A stretch of DNA of 64,000 nucleotides from an uncultured Anaerolineae bacterium (GTDB lineage: Bacteria; Chloroflexota; Anaerolineae; CG2-30-64-16), in the NCBI GenBank assembly GCA_937124585.1, contig CAKZKT010000144.1:1-64000 (forward strand). Reading direction: 5' to 3'. Shown here piece after piece: positions 50,439 through 60,091 of the stretch (position 1 is the first letter of the stretch; each line of letters starts with the position of its first letter). Made by a program: the position numbers and the translations under genes. The notes under the pieces are model-generated. The model was not told where the DNA came from, ran no database searches, and saw only the letters and a program-made list of their open reading frames with translations.

Positions 50439-52190
50439 ATGTGGGGGCCAAACTGGCGCGAAACAGCCTGGGCGCAGCTTGCACAGCCCTGGGACATCAT
50501 CGTCATCGGCGGCGGGATCACCGGCGCGGGCATCCTGCGCGAGGCGGCGCGTGCAGGCGTGCGCGTCCTGCTGGTCGAACAGCGCGACTTCGCCTGGGGC
50601 ACCTCCAGCCGCTCGTCCAAACTGGTGCACGGCGGCCTGCGCTACCTCAAAGAAGGTCGCCTGCGCCTGACGCGAGCCGCAGTGCGAGAGCGCGAACGGC
50701 TCCTCGACGATGGACCGGGGCTGATTGATCCGCTCGGCTTTCTCCTGGCGACATACAAAGGCGAGAGCCCCGGTCGCCGCCTCTACGGCGCCGGGCTCAC
50801 CATCTACGACCTGCTGGCCCTGCAATGGACGCACCGCTATTTCAAGGCCAGCGACCTCCGGCTGCTGGCACCGCACATTGCCCAAAAAGGGTTGCAGGGC
50901 GGCTTCCAATATGGCGACGCGCAGACAGACGATGCCCGGCTGGTGCTGCGCGTAATCCAGGAGGCGGTGGCCGCAGGAGCCGTCGCGCTCAACTATGCGC
51001 GCGTGGACGACCTGCTTCACGATGGCCGCGGCCGGGTGATCGGCGTCCGCCTGCGCGATCTGGTGACGGGCCGCCAGGCCGACCTCTCGGCCCGACTGGT
51101 CGTCAATGCCACCGGTGCCTGGGCCGACCGGCTACGCCGGCCGTTAGGCGGCCAGCCACGCATCCGGCCCCTGCGCGGCAGCCATCTGATCTTCCCTGGC
51201 CAGCGTCTGCCGGTCGCTCAGGCCATCGGCTTCCTGCATCCGCTCGACCGCCGACCCGTGTTCATCTTTCCGTGGGAAGGCATCACCCTGGTGGGCACGA
51301 CAGACGTTGACCACAGCGGGTCACTGGACGAAGAGCCGGCCATCAGCCCCGAAGAGGTCGCATATCTGATGGCTGCTGTCGAGGCACAATTCCCGACGCT
51401 CGATCTGACTCTGGACGACGTGCTCGCCACCTTTGCAGGCGTCCGGCCGGTGATCGGCACCGGCAAGGCCGACCCGTCAAAAGAGGCGCGCGATCACGTC
51501 GTCTGGCAGGAGAGTGGGCTGCTGACCGTGACGGGCGGCAAGCTGACCACCTTCCGACGCATTGCGCTGGATGCGCTCAAACGGGCACGGCGCGTGCTGC
51601 CGCCGCTGGGCCGGTTAAGCGCAAAAACGCCCGTGCTCGACCCGGTGGACCTCGCCCTGCCCGACTCGGGCGGTCTGAGTGAAGCATGGCGCCGTCGGCT
51701 GTTGGGCCGATATGGCGCGGCCGCTCCGGCACTGGTGGCTGCGGCCCGGCCCGGCGAACTGGCCGAGATCCCCGGCGCCCGCGTCCTCTGGGCCGAGCTA
51801 CGCTGGGCCGCGCGCGCCGAGGCCGTCGTCCATCTCGATGACCTGCTGCTGCGCCGCGTGCGGCTGGGATTGCTGCTGCCGCACGGGGGCGAGGCGATCC
51901 TGCCCCAGGTACGCGCCATCTGCCAGGCCGAACTCGGCTGGGATGATGACCGCTGGAATGCCGAGGAGGCTGCGTATCTGGCCCTGTGGCGACGCTGCTA
52001 CAGCCTGCCCGACCGCGCAACCATCCCGGACTGGCGACCGCTGCTGGCCGAAGCGCGCCTCAACCGCCTGACCCGGCGCCAGATACGGCGTCGGCGTCTC
52101 CGGCGTTCGGCATTTGCCGGCGGCGTGAGCACGGCCCTGGTGATGCTGGGCGCCTGGTTCTGGCGTCGCCGCCGCCGCACCAAAGGCTGA
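50439..52190 (+). CDS. glpD: FAD-dependent glycerol-3-phosphate dehydrogenase
   Basis: A 583-residue enzyme that oxidises sn-glycerol-3-phosphate to DHAP with electrons to quinone. Motifs are WDIIVIGGGITGAGILREAA (FAD), GTSSRSSKLVHGGLRYL, GGFQYGDAQTDDARLV and TVTGGKLTTFRRIA. The C-terminal domain is followed by a hydrophobic helix (AGGVSTALVMLGAWFW) and an Arg-rich end, an unusual C-terminal anchor for GlpD, which normally binds the membrane peripherally. AAGGAG lies 9-10 nt before the ATG. It directly follows the AGPS-like gene. Confidence 0.9.
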   Translation: MWGPNWRETAWAQLAQPWDIIVIGGGITGAGILREAARAGVRVLLVEQRDFAWGTSSRSSKLVHGGLRYLKEGRLRLTRAAVRERERLLDDGPGLIDPLGFLLATYKGESPGRRLYGAGLTIYDLLALQWTHRYFKASDLRLLAPHIAQKGLQGGFQYGDAQTDDARLVLRVIQEAVAAGAVALNYARVDDLLHDGRGRVIGVRLRDLVTGRQADLSARLVVNATGAWADRLRRPLGGQPRIRPLRGSHLIFPGQRLPVAQAIGFLHPLDRRPVFIFPWEGITLVGTTDVDHSGSLDEEPAISPEEVAYLMAAVEAQFPTLDLTLDDVLATFAGVRPVIGTGKADPSKEARDHVVWQESGLLTVTGGKLTTFRRIALDALKRARRVLPPLGRLSAKTPVLDPVDLALPDSGGLSEAWRRRLLGRYGAAAPALVAAARPGELAEIPGARVLWAELRWAARAEAVVHLDDLLLRRVRLGLLLPHGGEAILPQVRAICQAELGWDDDRWNAEEAAYLALWRRCYSLPDRATIPDWRPLLAEARLNRLTRRQIRRRRLRRSAFAGGVSTALVMLGAWFWRRRRRTKG

Positions 52191-52269
52191 ACCTGCTCAC
52201 CCTGCCCGAACCGCTCCGCCGCGCGAGCCGGCCCCGACCGTCTACAGAGGCCACGCGCAGACGCCCGCT

Positions 52270-53604
52270 TCAGGCCACAGCCCGATCGCGCGCGGCGACC
52301 GCCACCATGGTCGCACGGCTGCGCAGCCACAGCCAGCCGGTCTGTGCCGCCAGGCTGAGGGTGAAAGCCATCAGGCCGACATAGAGGCCCACCGTTCGTC
52401 CCCAAGCCACGCCGGCCCACAACAGCGCAACATTCACCGCCAGATAAACCACCACCGCCTCGGTGATGCCGCGCGTGCGGCGGCTATGCACGATCGCCCC
52501 CTGGCACCAGCTCTGCACCACGGTCAGGGCCGGGATGGGCAAGGTGAGCAGCAGACCCACCCGCGCCAGGGCCAGCAGATCGGCAGGCAAGGCAGAGAGC
52601 CGGCCAAACCAGAAAGTCGCGAGTGGCGTCGCCGCGATCAGCAGCAGGATAGCGGTCGTCGCGATCGCCAGCACCCCGGTGAAACGCCGCAAATACGGCG
52701 TCATTCCTCGCTCATCGAGCAGCGCCACCACCACCTCGTTGTAAGCGAAGCCCAGGCTGCGGATCAAAAAGAGCAGGCCGGTGACGACCGGCCAGACGGC
52801 CAACGACTCGATCGGCTGCGGCATGCGGCTCAGCCCGGCGCTGCCGATCGGCTGGGCCAGCAGGCTGATCAGCGACGTCAGCGCCAGCGGAATGTAGAAA
52901 GCGGCGAACGCGCGCCAGGTAAGCGGCGGCATGATGGCCGCTGCGGGCCTGAGCTGCTGGCGCAGCACCGGTTGCACGGCCCGACCGACGTAGAACGCCT
53001 CGACCATCACGCCGGTCGCCACGGCTGTGGCCGCCACCACGATGCCCGGCAACGTCCCGATAAAGTAGCCGAGCGCCAGCACGATGGCGTTCGCGGTCAA
53101 CCGGGTGGCCGTACCGATGCCGACCGCCTGCGCATGGCCGAAACGGATCAATACCCCCTGATGATAACGACGATACGCGATGGCCCACGTCCACGGCAGC
53201 ATGATCATCAAGCCGAGGCGGGCCGGGGCCACGATCGCCTCGGGCACGCCCAAAACGCCGCGCACGAGCACGAAATAGAGCGGAGTGAACGCAATCAGCC
53301 CGTGCAGGCCGGTGAGCAGCGCGCCGGCCGTCATCATGAAGCGCCACACTTTGCGATAAGACGCCCAGTCGCGGCTCAACGCGGTCGAGGCCGAGAGAAG
53401 CATGAGGATCGGCGACTCGACGATCAGGGCGAGCGGGAAGACCACGCCGCCATATGCGGCCAGGTTGATGGCCGGATCGGCCAGCCGCGCCACCACCGCG
53501 CTGAGCATCGGCATCTCGGCGGCCATCAGCATCCAGCTTGCGGCCAACGGCCACCAGGTGCGCACGATGCGCCGCAGCGGACCGGAAAGAAGGGAATCGT
53601 GCAT
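52270..53604 (-). CDS. Polytopic membrane protein, MOP-superfamily (ANKH/MATE-like)
   Basis: A 444-residue protein of about twelve helices. The N-terminal MAAEMPMLSAVVARLADPAI and the middle RYHQGVLIRFGHAQAVGIGT segments suggest the MATE/flippase-like MOP superfamily, near bacterial homologues of the ANKH transporter. This is a tentative call; no substrate can be given. The ATG at 53604 is preferred over the TTG at 53634 because the promoter would place the start site only a few bases before that TTG. There is no good SD for either. Confidence 0.55.
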   Translation of the reverse strand: MHDSLLSGPLRRIVRTWWPLAASWMLMAAEMPMLSAVVARLADPAINLAAYGGVVFPLALIVESPILMLLSASTALSRDWASYRKVWRFMMTAGALLTGLHGLIAFTPLYFVLVRGVLGVPEAIVAPARLGLMIMLPWTWAIAYRRYHQGVLIRFGHAQAVGIGTATRLTANAIVLALGYFIGTLPGIVVAATAVATGVMVEAFYVGRAVQPVLRQQLRPAAAIMPPLTWRAFAAFYIPLALTSLISLLAQPIGSAGLSRMPQPIESLAVWPVVTGLLFLIRSLGFAYNEVVVALLDERGMTPYLRRFTGVLAIATTAILLLIAATPLATFWFGRLSALPADLLALARVGLLLTLPIPALTVVQSWCQGAIVHSRRTRGITEAVVVYLAVNVALLWAGVAWGRTVGLYVGLMAFTLSLAAQTGWLWLRSRATMVAVAARDRAVA

Positions 53605-53643
53605 GGCAGAGTCGTTCCACTCCGGGGAGATCAAATTGAGCGC

Positions 53644-53672
53644 ATTCTACCGCATGGCGGGATGAACGGAAA
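53644..53672 (-). promoter_or_regulatory. Possible promoter of the MOP-like transporter gene
   Basis: On the minus strand, TTTCCG, 17 bp, TAGAAT. The -10 is good and the -35 poor. It faces the plus-strand PDZ gene in a divergent region of 126-156 bp depending on the start codon chosen. Confidence 0.4.
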
Positions 53673-53760
53673 ATGAAGCGCGCCGCGTGTTCGCCAGGGC
53701 CACGCTTGTCGTTTCCCTCCGACCGTGCTATCATCTGCCCGCACATGTTGGGAGGGAGAT

Positions 53761-54318
53761 ATGGGAGAAGAGAAGCAAAATCGCACCGCACTGATCGCCG
53801 TCATCACGGGCATCGTGGCTTTGCTGCTCGGCCTATGCCTGGGCGCCATGATCGGCGGCGCCGGCGGCTATCTGATCGGACGCGCCGGCGTGGCCAAGAG
53901 CGCAGTGACGCCGGCGCTGCCGCGCGTCATCCCCACATGGCCGCGTCTGCCGATCGTGCCCACGCCGGCCGTGCCGCAAACCCCTGAGCGCCTGCGACCC
54001 GGCGGCCTGATCCCGCGTTCCGGCGCGCTGATCCAGGAGGTCCTTCCGGACACGCCTGCGGACAAAGCCGGCCTGCGGGTGGGCGACGTGATCACCCAAA
54101 TCCAGAACACGCCGGTGGACGCCAATCATCGGCTGGCCGATGTGCTGGCGCAATACAAACCGGGACAACAGACGACCCTCACCATCTGGCGGATGGGGAG
54201 CACGCACACGGTCACGGTAACGCTCGGCGAACACCCGGACAACGCGCAGCGGCCTTATCTGGGAATCCGCTACAGCGAGCTGGCGCCGCAACGCCTGACG
54301 CCGCAGCCGGGAGACTGA
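53761..54318 (+). CDS. Single-PDZ membrane-anchored protein
   Basis: A 185-residue protein: one N-terminal transmembrane helix (ALIAVITGIVALLLGLCLG), a Pro-rich spacer, and a PDZ domain (ALIQEVLPDTPADKAGLRVGDVITQI, VLAQYKPGQQTTLTI) like the C-terminal part of HtrA/DegP. No protease domain is present, so it may recruit C-termini of exported proteins for another factor. GGAGGGAGAT precedes the ATG at 53761; the longer track start is rejected. It is transcribed alone. Confidence 0.8.
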   Translation: MGEEKQNRTALIAVITGIVALLLGLCLGAMIGGAGGYLIGRAGVAKSAVTPALPRVIPTWPRLPIVPTPAVPQTPERLRPGGLIPRSGALIQEVLPDTPADKAGLRVGDVITQIQNTPVDANHRLADVLAQYKPGQQTTLTIWRMGSTHTVTVTLGEHPDNAQRPYLGIRYSELAPQRLTPQPGD

Positions 54319-54403
54319 CTTCGAGATGACGCCGGAACGCGGCCCCATGGCACGAGGTCGGCCACCGGCCTGAGCGAAAAATCGGGCAGGGAAGCCCCGT
54401 CTC

Positions 54404-56890
54404 TTACAGACGCCGGAGTTTTGCCGATCCGGATGTGCGGAGAATACCCTGAAGCCCGACAAGCCACGCGCCGATCGGGATGCGCTGCGCCAGCCATAGC
54501 CGGCGCAGGGCTGGCCACAGGAGCGCATAGCGCCGGTCAGCAGCGGCCGCCTCGTCGGCGGTGACGGTGTCCTCCGCGTAGAGCATCGCCTCGAAGGCTG
54601 CAGTCAGCCGCGGCACCTCGGCCTGCACCAGGGCCACCGCGTGCGCCGTGGCGGGTGATCCATCCGCCACGGCCATCGCGATGCGCTCGGCGGCCGCGAT
54701 GATGCCATCCGCGTAGGAGCGTGGGGTGTCTGCTGCCTCCACGGGCCGGCCCAGCCGACGGCCCCAACGCACCAGCTGGTCGTAGGCGGCATCCGCGCCC
54801 TCCTGCCAGCGACCCCGCGCCATCACTGCCCAGGCAAAGATCTGATGCAATGCCAGCAGCGAGCTCAGGCCGGCAATCAGCCGCCTGGCCCACAGATCGC
54901 GCGCCTCGGCATGGGCCTGGGCCGCGCCGATCTCGCGCAGCGCGGCCAGGCTGGCATCCAGATCGGCCAGCCTCAGGTCGGGATCGGCCAGCTCGTAGGG
55001 CACCTCGGCCGTCGCGATGCGCACCGGAACCGCACGGGCCGGCGTCGGCTCGAAGGGAATCCAGCCCAGGCCGGGGAAGTAAACCTCTGGCCAGGAGTGC
55101 GCATCCATCTCGGTGACGACATAGCGATCGGCCTGGCGGTCGTAGACGCCCGTGGCGTAGCCAATCGCCAGCCGGGCCGGCACGCCGCTGAGCCGCGCCA
55201 GCACCACCATCGCCGTCGCGAAGTAGTCGCAATAGCCCCGGCGCAGATCGAACAGGAACCAGGAGGCCAGCTCGCGCTCCCCGGGCGGCGTCGGCACATC
55301 GAGGGAATAGGGCAGCCGACGCAGCGCCGTCTCGATGGCCAGCGCTTTGTCGTAGGGCGTGGCCGCGTCGGCGGTTATCTCGGCCGCGTACTCGACCAGA
55401 CCGGGGGGCAGATCATCCGGCAGTTGCAGATACACGGCGACAATCTCAGGGCTGTAGTCGCTCCCGGCAGCGCGCAAAGCGGTCGGGTTGGGCTCGGCCA
55501 CGGCGCCCAGTACGGCATAGCGCATCGGTCCGCCGGCAACCGAGAGCGCAATCAACTCATCCGGTGCGCGCAGGATCGCCTGATAGGGACGATCCACCGA
55601 GATCGGCTCGCCCGCCGCATAGAGGACGGCGCGCGTGGCCTCCTCCACCTGCACCGAGGCAAGGACTGTACGACGGAGCAACGGCTGGAACGCACTCCAC
55701 GGCTCGCCAGGACCGAAGTCGCGGCGCAATGGGCCGCGTTCAGGCCCGCCGGGGATCTCGCCCCAGCCGCGCCCCGTGTAGGCGGCGAAGGTTTGCCCCC
55801 GCCAGTACAGCTCCTCGCCGGGCCGTGCGCCGCGCACCTGGACGCGCAGCGCGATCGCGCGGCTGAGCTCGGGTCGGCCGCCCAACAGGTGCGCGCGCGG
55901 CAGGCCGCCGGCTGCCACGCCCAGCGGCGGCACCAGGGAGCGCCGGCTTTCAACGCCGGGGAAACTCTGCGCCATCTGCTCCTCGACCCGACGGTAGGGC
56001 TCCTCGAACACGCGCCAGAACGCCTCGGAGATGGCGCGCGGGGAAAGGCCGGGCAGAAGGGGCGACGCCACCAACACCACGACCGTCAGGCTGACGCCGA
56101 TCAGCGCGGCGTCCAACCGCAGCTCCTCCGAATAATCCATGCCGCCGGCATCCCACTCCCGCTCCAGGCGGTGCAATCCGACGATGACGAGCAACAGTGT
56201 CAGTGCACCCAGGAAGGTGAGCAGCCACATATGGCCGGCATCGGCATTGTAGACCTGCTGCGGCAGCAGGAAGCCGGTGGGAAAAAGAGCGACGAAAACC
56301 CGACCGGGTCGAGCCAGCCACCAACCGGCCCAGGCAGCCAGGCCCCAGGCGATCAGGCTGGCGACGCCGACGACAACCAGGTTGTCGGGAATGCCCTGGC
56401 CGCTGAGTGCGCCGGCAATCCACCAGCCGACCCGCTGGCCGAACTCGACGAGCCGATCGGCCTGGTCCTGCAGCGCAGGCCAGGACGGCATGGGCTGACG
56501 ACAGGCCGGCCACGCGGCGCAGGCGATCAGCCAGGCCAGCCGGCGACCGGCCTGCCAGATGATGGCCGGCCATTGCGCCAGGCTGAGCACGTGAACGCCC
56601 CAGATGAGGGTGGCGAGGATGCCCATCAACGATGCGACCAGGGCAGCAACCGGGCCGCGCCATGGCCGATGGCCCAGCCACCAGCCGCACAGCAGCCCCA
56701 GGGTGCTCAGAAGGAGGGTCACCTCGATGCCCGCAAGGAGGCGTCCCTCGGTGGCTGCTGCCGGCAGCGACATGACGCCGACCCAGGCCAGGACCGGGAT
56801 GAGCCACCCCTCGCGCGGGCGCCAGCGCTGGATCAGCCGGCCAATGAATGGCACATCGTCGCGTTCCTGCGTGGCTCTGGTGGCAGCCAT
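54404..56890 (-). CDS. TgpA-like transglutaminase-domain membrane protein
   Basis: An 828-residue protein with six or more N-terminal helices, a periplasmic/extracellular transglutaminase-core domain and a final helix with a DUF4129-like tail. The catalytic Cys is in RRGYCDYFATAMVVLARLSG near residue 552, the His in DAHSWPEVYFPG and the Asp in the following beta strand (PFEPTP region). In TgpA proteins the function is essential but undefined. It starts 7 bp after the second DUF58 gene. The ATG at 56917 overlapping that gene is the alternative start. Confidence 0.85.
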   Translation of the reverse strand: MAATRATQERDDVPFIGRLIQRWRPREGWLIPVLAWVGVMSLPAAATEGRLLAGIEVTLLLSTLGLLCGWWLGHRPWRGPVAALVASLMGILATLIWGVHVLSLAQWPAIIWQAGRRLAWLIACAAWPACRQPMPSWPALQDQADRLVEFGQRVGWWIAGALSGQGIPDNLVVVGVASLIAWGLAAWAGWWLARPGRVFVALFPTGFLLPQQVYNADAGHMWLLTFLGALTLLLVIVGLHRLEREWDAGGMDYSEELRLDAALIGVSLTVVVLVASPLLPGLSPRAISEAFWRVFEEPYRRVEEQMAQSFPGVESRRSLVPPLGVAAGGLPRAHLLGGRPELSRAIALRVQVRGARPGEELYWRGQTFAAYTGRGWGEIPGGPERGPLRRDFGPGEPWSAFQPLLRRTVLASVQVEEATRAVLYAAGEPISVDRPYQAILRAPDELIALSVAGGPMRYAVLGAVAEPNPTALRAAGSDYSPEIVAVYLQLPDDLPPGLVEYAAEITADAATPYDKALAIETALRRLPYSLDVPTPPGERELASWFLFDLRRGYCDYFATAMVVLARLSGVPARLAIGYATGVYDRQADRYVVTEMDAHSWPEVYFPGLGWIPFEPTPARAVPVRIATAEVPYELADPDLRLADLDASLAALREIGAAQAHAEARDLWARRLIAGLSSLLALHQIFAWAVMARGRWQEGADAAYDQLVRWGRRLGRPVEAADTPRSYADGIIAAAERIAMAVADGSPATAHAVALVQAEVPRLTAAFEAMLYAEDTVTADEAAAADRRYALLWPALRRLWLAQRIPIGAWLVGLQGILRTSGSAKLRRL

Positions 56891-56897
56891 ATCCGTA

Positions 56898-58208
56898 TCA
56901 GACCTCTTCTTCCACATCGATCTCGACGACCCGGCCGAAGCCGCCGAGGGTTTTCAGGGTGCGACGGTGGCGGCGGATGCGCTCGATCGGCCGGAAGGGA
57001 AAGCCCTGGCTGATCACGTAGGAACCGATCCGTTGCTGAGCCAACAGGCTGCGCAGGCCGAACAGGCCCTCGGAAGAGCCGCGCGGGGGATCGAAGGTGG
57101 CGCCATCAATCAGCACCGCGGTCAGCGCGTTGCCGCGCGCCAGCAGGGGCAACAACGGGCCGATCCAGGCCGGATCCTGCGAGGGGGTGATGACCGCGAT
57201 CGTGCGGCCGCTGCGCAGGCCCGGCCCGGCCTGGGTCAGGAGCTCGGCCAGCGACTGACCGCCGGCCGGCTCGGCCTCGGCCAGAGCGTGCAGGATGCGC
57301 CAGAGCTGCTCCTGACCGGCCGCGGGCGGCAGCATGATCGGCGCCCGGCCCGACATCAGCAGGCCCACCCCACGGCGCTCGCCGCCGCGCGTGAACTGGG
57401 CTGCGATCGAAGCCGCCAGGATCACCGCGTATTCCTGGGTCGCCTCCGCGCCCTGGCCCGCCTGCACCGCGGCGTCCATGTCCACGATCAGCCACAGGTC
57501 GCCGGTCGGCTCGCGCTCGAACTCGCGCACCATGAGCCGGTCATGGTGCGCGGTCGCCAGCCAGTGGATGCGACGCAGGCTGTCGCCGGGCAGGTAGGGG
57601 CGCAGCCCGCCGATGGTGATTGTATCTTCGGGCGCGCGCTCAGAGGTGGTGGCCCGACCCGGGGCGCGGCCGGCCGGCAGCTGCAGATCGGGCAGATGGG
57701 CGGCACGCGGATAGACCATGAGGATGGTGGTCGCCGGGTAGTGCTGGGTCACCTGGAAAAAGCCACACGGGTCGGCCATGAGCAGGTCGGTGGGGCCGAG
57801 CCGGAAGACGCCACGACGCTGACACACGCCGGCGTAGGTCCAACGGCGTTGTTGGCGCGAAGAGGCCGATTCGACCCGGTCGGCCCGATAGCCCGGGACG
57901 GCCGAGCCATCCCGGACGCGCGCCCACAAGACCGGCAGCGTGCCCGCGTTCGTCAGCGTGAATTCCTCGCGCAACTGATCGCCTGCCACCACCCAGGAGC
58001 CGATGGTGCGGCGCTCCAGCGCGACCCGACTGTACAGCATGTATGCCCAGTAGAAATTGATGGCCAGAAGGAGGGTGAGTCCGACCAGGAGCCAGCTCCA
58101 GGCAGTGGCCGGGCTGACCAACTGGACGAACAAAAGCAGGCCCCAGGCGATGAAGGGCAGCGGGCCGCTGGGCCGCAGGCGACGGATGACGATCGGCTGT
58201 TGATCCAT
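56898..58208 (-). CDS. DUF58 domain protein (second copy)
   Basis: A 436-residue protein with two N-terminal helices (FIAWGLLLFVQLVSPATAW) and the DUF58 signature GLRPYLPGDSLRRIHWLATAHHDRLMVREFE, ending with a vWA-like domain. It is a paralogue of the DUF58 protein at 42050 but is paired with a transglutaminase protein and not with a MoxR ATPase. The ATG at 58208 has no SD and lies about 9 nt from an extended -10, so the message is probably leaderless or nearly so. Confidence 0.85.
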   Translation of the reverse strand: MDQQPIVIRRLRPSGPLPFIAWGLLLFVQLVSPATAWSWLLVGLTLLLAINFYWAYMLYSRVALERRTIGSWVVAGDQLREEFTLTNAGTLPVLWARVRDGSAVPGYRADRVESASSRQQRRWTYAGVCQRRGVFRLGPTDLLMADPCGFFQVTQHYPATTILMVYPRAAHLPDLQLPAGRAPGRATTSERAPEDTITIGGLRPYLPGDSLRRIHWLATAHHDRLMVREFEREPTGDLWLIVDMDAAVQAGQGAEATQEYAVILAASIAAQFTRGGERRGVGLLMSGRAPIMLPPAAGQEQLWRILHALAEAEPAGGQSLAELLTQAGPGLRSGRTIAVITPSQDPAWIGPLLPLLARGNALTAVLIDGATFDPPRGSSEGLFGLRSLLAQQRIGSYVISQGFPFRPIERIRRHRRTLKTLGGFGRVVEIDVEEEV

Positions 58209-58217
58209 GGCGAGAAT

Positions 58218-58226
58218 AGTATACCA
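58218..58226 (-). promoter_or_regulatory. Extended -10 element of the DUF58/transglutaminase operon
   Basis: Minus-strand TGGTATACT is a TGn-extended -10 with TATACT. No good -35 is visible at 17-18 bp. The predicted start site lies within 0-3 nt of the ATG at 58208. Confidence 0.5.
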
Positions 58227-58355
58227 CAAACTGCCGACTGCCGAACGTGAGGGAGGTCACATCCGACGCCGCGGCGGCCTGGCCATGGGCCTCGCAGAAG
58301 CCACGGCTATCACGAGTGGCTGGAAGGGGCCGCCGGTTGCGCTGGGCCCCAAACT

Positions 58356-58383
58356 TTGCAAATCCGTCCAACCGTGCGATAAT
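58356..58383 (+). promoter_or_regulatory. Promoter of the tryptophanase-like gene
   Basis: TTGCAA, 16 bp, GATAAT. It would give a leader of about 212 nt to the GTG at 58602. The leader has a 9-bp stem (GATGCTGCC 58520-58528 with GGCAGCATC 58547-58555). No short leader peptide rich in Trp was found in it, so a TnaC-like mechanism is not supported. The rest of the 393-bp gap (58209-58601) shows nothing else. Confidence 0.55.
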
Positions 58384-58601
58384 GGCGTCCACTCTTGCCC
58401 GGGATATCTCCTCAAGCCACACATCGGCAAGTCACATTCCGGCCACGTTGGCCACACTGCGGTCGCCGCCGACCTCAAGCGTCACCTCCGTGCATCTTTC
58501 GAGCACGTCGGCGTCGTTGGATGCTGCCCAGAGGTGACGGCGCACAGGCAGCATCGGCTCGCCACAAACCAATCCATCATCTCATTCATGAGGAAGCCGT
58601 C

Positions 58602-60047
58602 GTGAAAATCAAACTGTCAAATGGCCAAACCATTCCCGTAGAAATGCACAAGGTCAAGGTGGTGCAGAAGACCAGCCTGCCGCCGGCGCGCCAGCGCCTC
58701 GCCGCCATCGAACGGGCCGGCTACAACACCTTTCTGCTGCGCACGCGCGATGTTTTCCTGGACATGCTGACCGACAGCGGCACCAATGCCATGAGCGACA
58801 ACCAGCTTGCGTCCATGATGGTCGCGGACGATGCTTATGCCGGCTCGGAGAGTTTCTATCGCCTGGCAGATGCGGTGCAGGACGTGTTGGGCTTCGCCTA
58901 CGTGATGCCGGTGCATCAGGGTCGCGCCGCCGAGCATCTGCTGGCCAAAGCGTTCGTGAAGCCCGGTGACGTCGTGTTGATGAACTATCACTTCACGACC
59001 AGCAAGGCGCACGTCGAGCTGGCGGGCGGCACGGTGTTGGAGATTTTTGGCGACGAGGCACTGAACACGCAGAGCCGCGCGCCGTTCAAAGGCAATCTCG
59101 ACCTGGACAAATTCGAGGCCGCGATTCGCCAGTACGGCGCCGACAAAATCGCTTACGTGCGCATGGAAGCCACCACGAACCTGATCGGCGGCCAACCGTT
59201 TGCGCTGGAGAATCTACGTCAGGTCAAAGCACTGGCCGCGGCGCACGGCATTCCACTCGTCTTCGACGGCAGCCTAATCTCGGAGAACGCGTATTTCATC
59301 CGCCAGCGAGAACCTGAATATGCGCACCGCACCCTGGCCGAGATCTTCCGCGAGATGATGCGCTACGTGGACATCCTATACCTCTCCGGCCGGAAGAGCA
59401 CTTCGGTGCGCGGGGGCCTGATCGCCACCAACCACAAGGAATACTACGACCGCATCCTGCCGTGGTTGCCGGTCTACGAGGGTTTCGCCACCTACGGCGG
59501 CATGTCCACCAAAGAGGTGGAGGCCATGGCCGTGGGTATTCGGGAGATGGCAGACGATCATGTGGCAGGGGCAACGCCGGAGTTCATCGAGTATTTCGTG
59601 GCGAGACTGCTGGAGCGTGGGGTGCCCGTGGTCACGCCGGCCGGCGGGCTGGCTTGCCACGTGGACGCCAGGCGCTTCTTGCCGCACCTGCCCCAGTCGC
59701 AATACCCGGCCGGCGCGCTGGCCGCGGCGATCTATATCGCGTCCGGGGTGCGCAGCATGGAGCGCGGCACCATCTCCAGCGATCGCGATGCCCAGGGCAA
59801 CGACGTTTATGCCGACCTGGAGCTGGCGCGGCTGGCGCTGCCCCGCCGCGTCTACACCATGTCGCACATCGAGTACACGGTGGATCGCCTGGCCTGGCTC
59901 TATCAGCATCGGGACCTGGTGGGAGGATTGCGCTTCGTCGAGGAGCCGCCGGTATTGCGCTTCTTCTTCGGACGGCTGGCGCCGCTGGACGATTGGGGCG
60001 CGCAGCTGGTGAAAGCCTTCGAGGCGGATTTCGGGCCCGACTTCTGA
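58602..60047 (+). CDS. Tryptophanase/tyrosine phenol-lyase family beta-eliminating lyase
   Basis: A 481-residue PLP enzyme of the TnaA/TPL family: RAGYNTFLLRTRDVFLDMLTDSGTNAMSD, VMPVHQGRAAEHLLAK, GIPLVFDGSLISENAYFI with the PLP aspartate, and LSGRKSTSVRGG with the Schiff-base lysine near residue 264. TnaA has SAKKD and TPL has SGKKD here, so the RKST variation leaves the substrate open. It cleaves an aromatic or other amino acid to pyruvate and ammonia. The GTG at 58602 follows GAGGAAG by 6 nt, and homology begins there. Confidence 0.82.
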   Translation: MKIKLSNGQTIPVEMHKVKVVQKTSLPPARQRLAAIERAGYNTFLLRTRDVFLDMLTDSGTNAMSDNQLASMMVADDAYAGSESFYRLADAVQDVLGFAYVMPVHQGRAAEHLLAKAFVKPGDVVLMNYHFTTSKAHVELAGGTVLEIFGDEALNTQSRAPFKGNLDLDKFEAAIRQYGADKIAYVRMEATTNLIGGQPFALENLRQVKALAAAHGIPLVFDGSLISENAYFIRQREPEYAHRTLAEIFREMMRYVDILYLSGRKSTSVRGGLIATNHKEYYDRILPWLPVYEGFATYGGMSTKEVEAMAVGIREMADDHVAGATPEFIEYFVARLLERGVPVVTPAGGLACHVDARRFLPHLPQSQYPAGALAAAIYIASGVRSMERGTISSDRDAQGNDVYADLELARLALPRRVYTMSHIEYTVDRLAWLYQHRDLVGGLRFVEEPPVLRFFFGRLAPLDDWGAQLVKAFEADFGPDF

Positions 60048-60091
60048 GGGCAGAGTCCGCGGGCAGAACATGCCTCCGACGACCAAAAAAC

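Noticed and set aside
58390-58601. TnaC-like leader peptide before the tryptophanase-like gene
   Set aside because: No short ORF with an SD and a late Trp codon is present in the leader.
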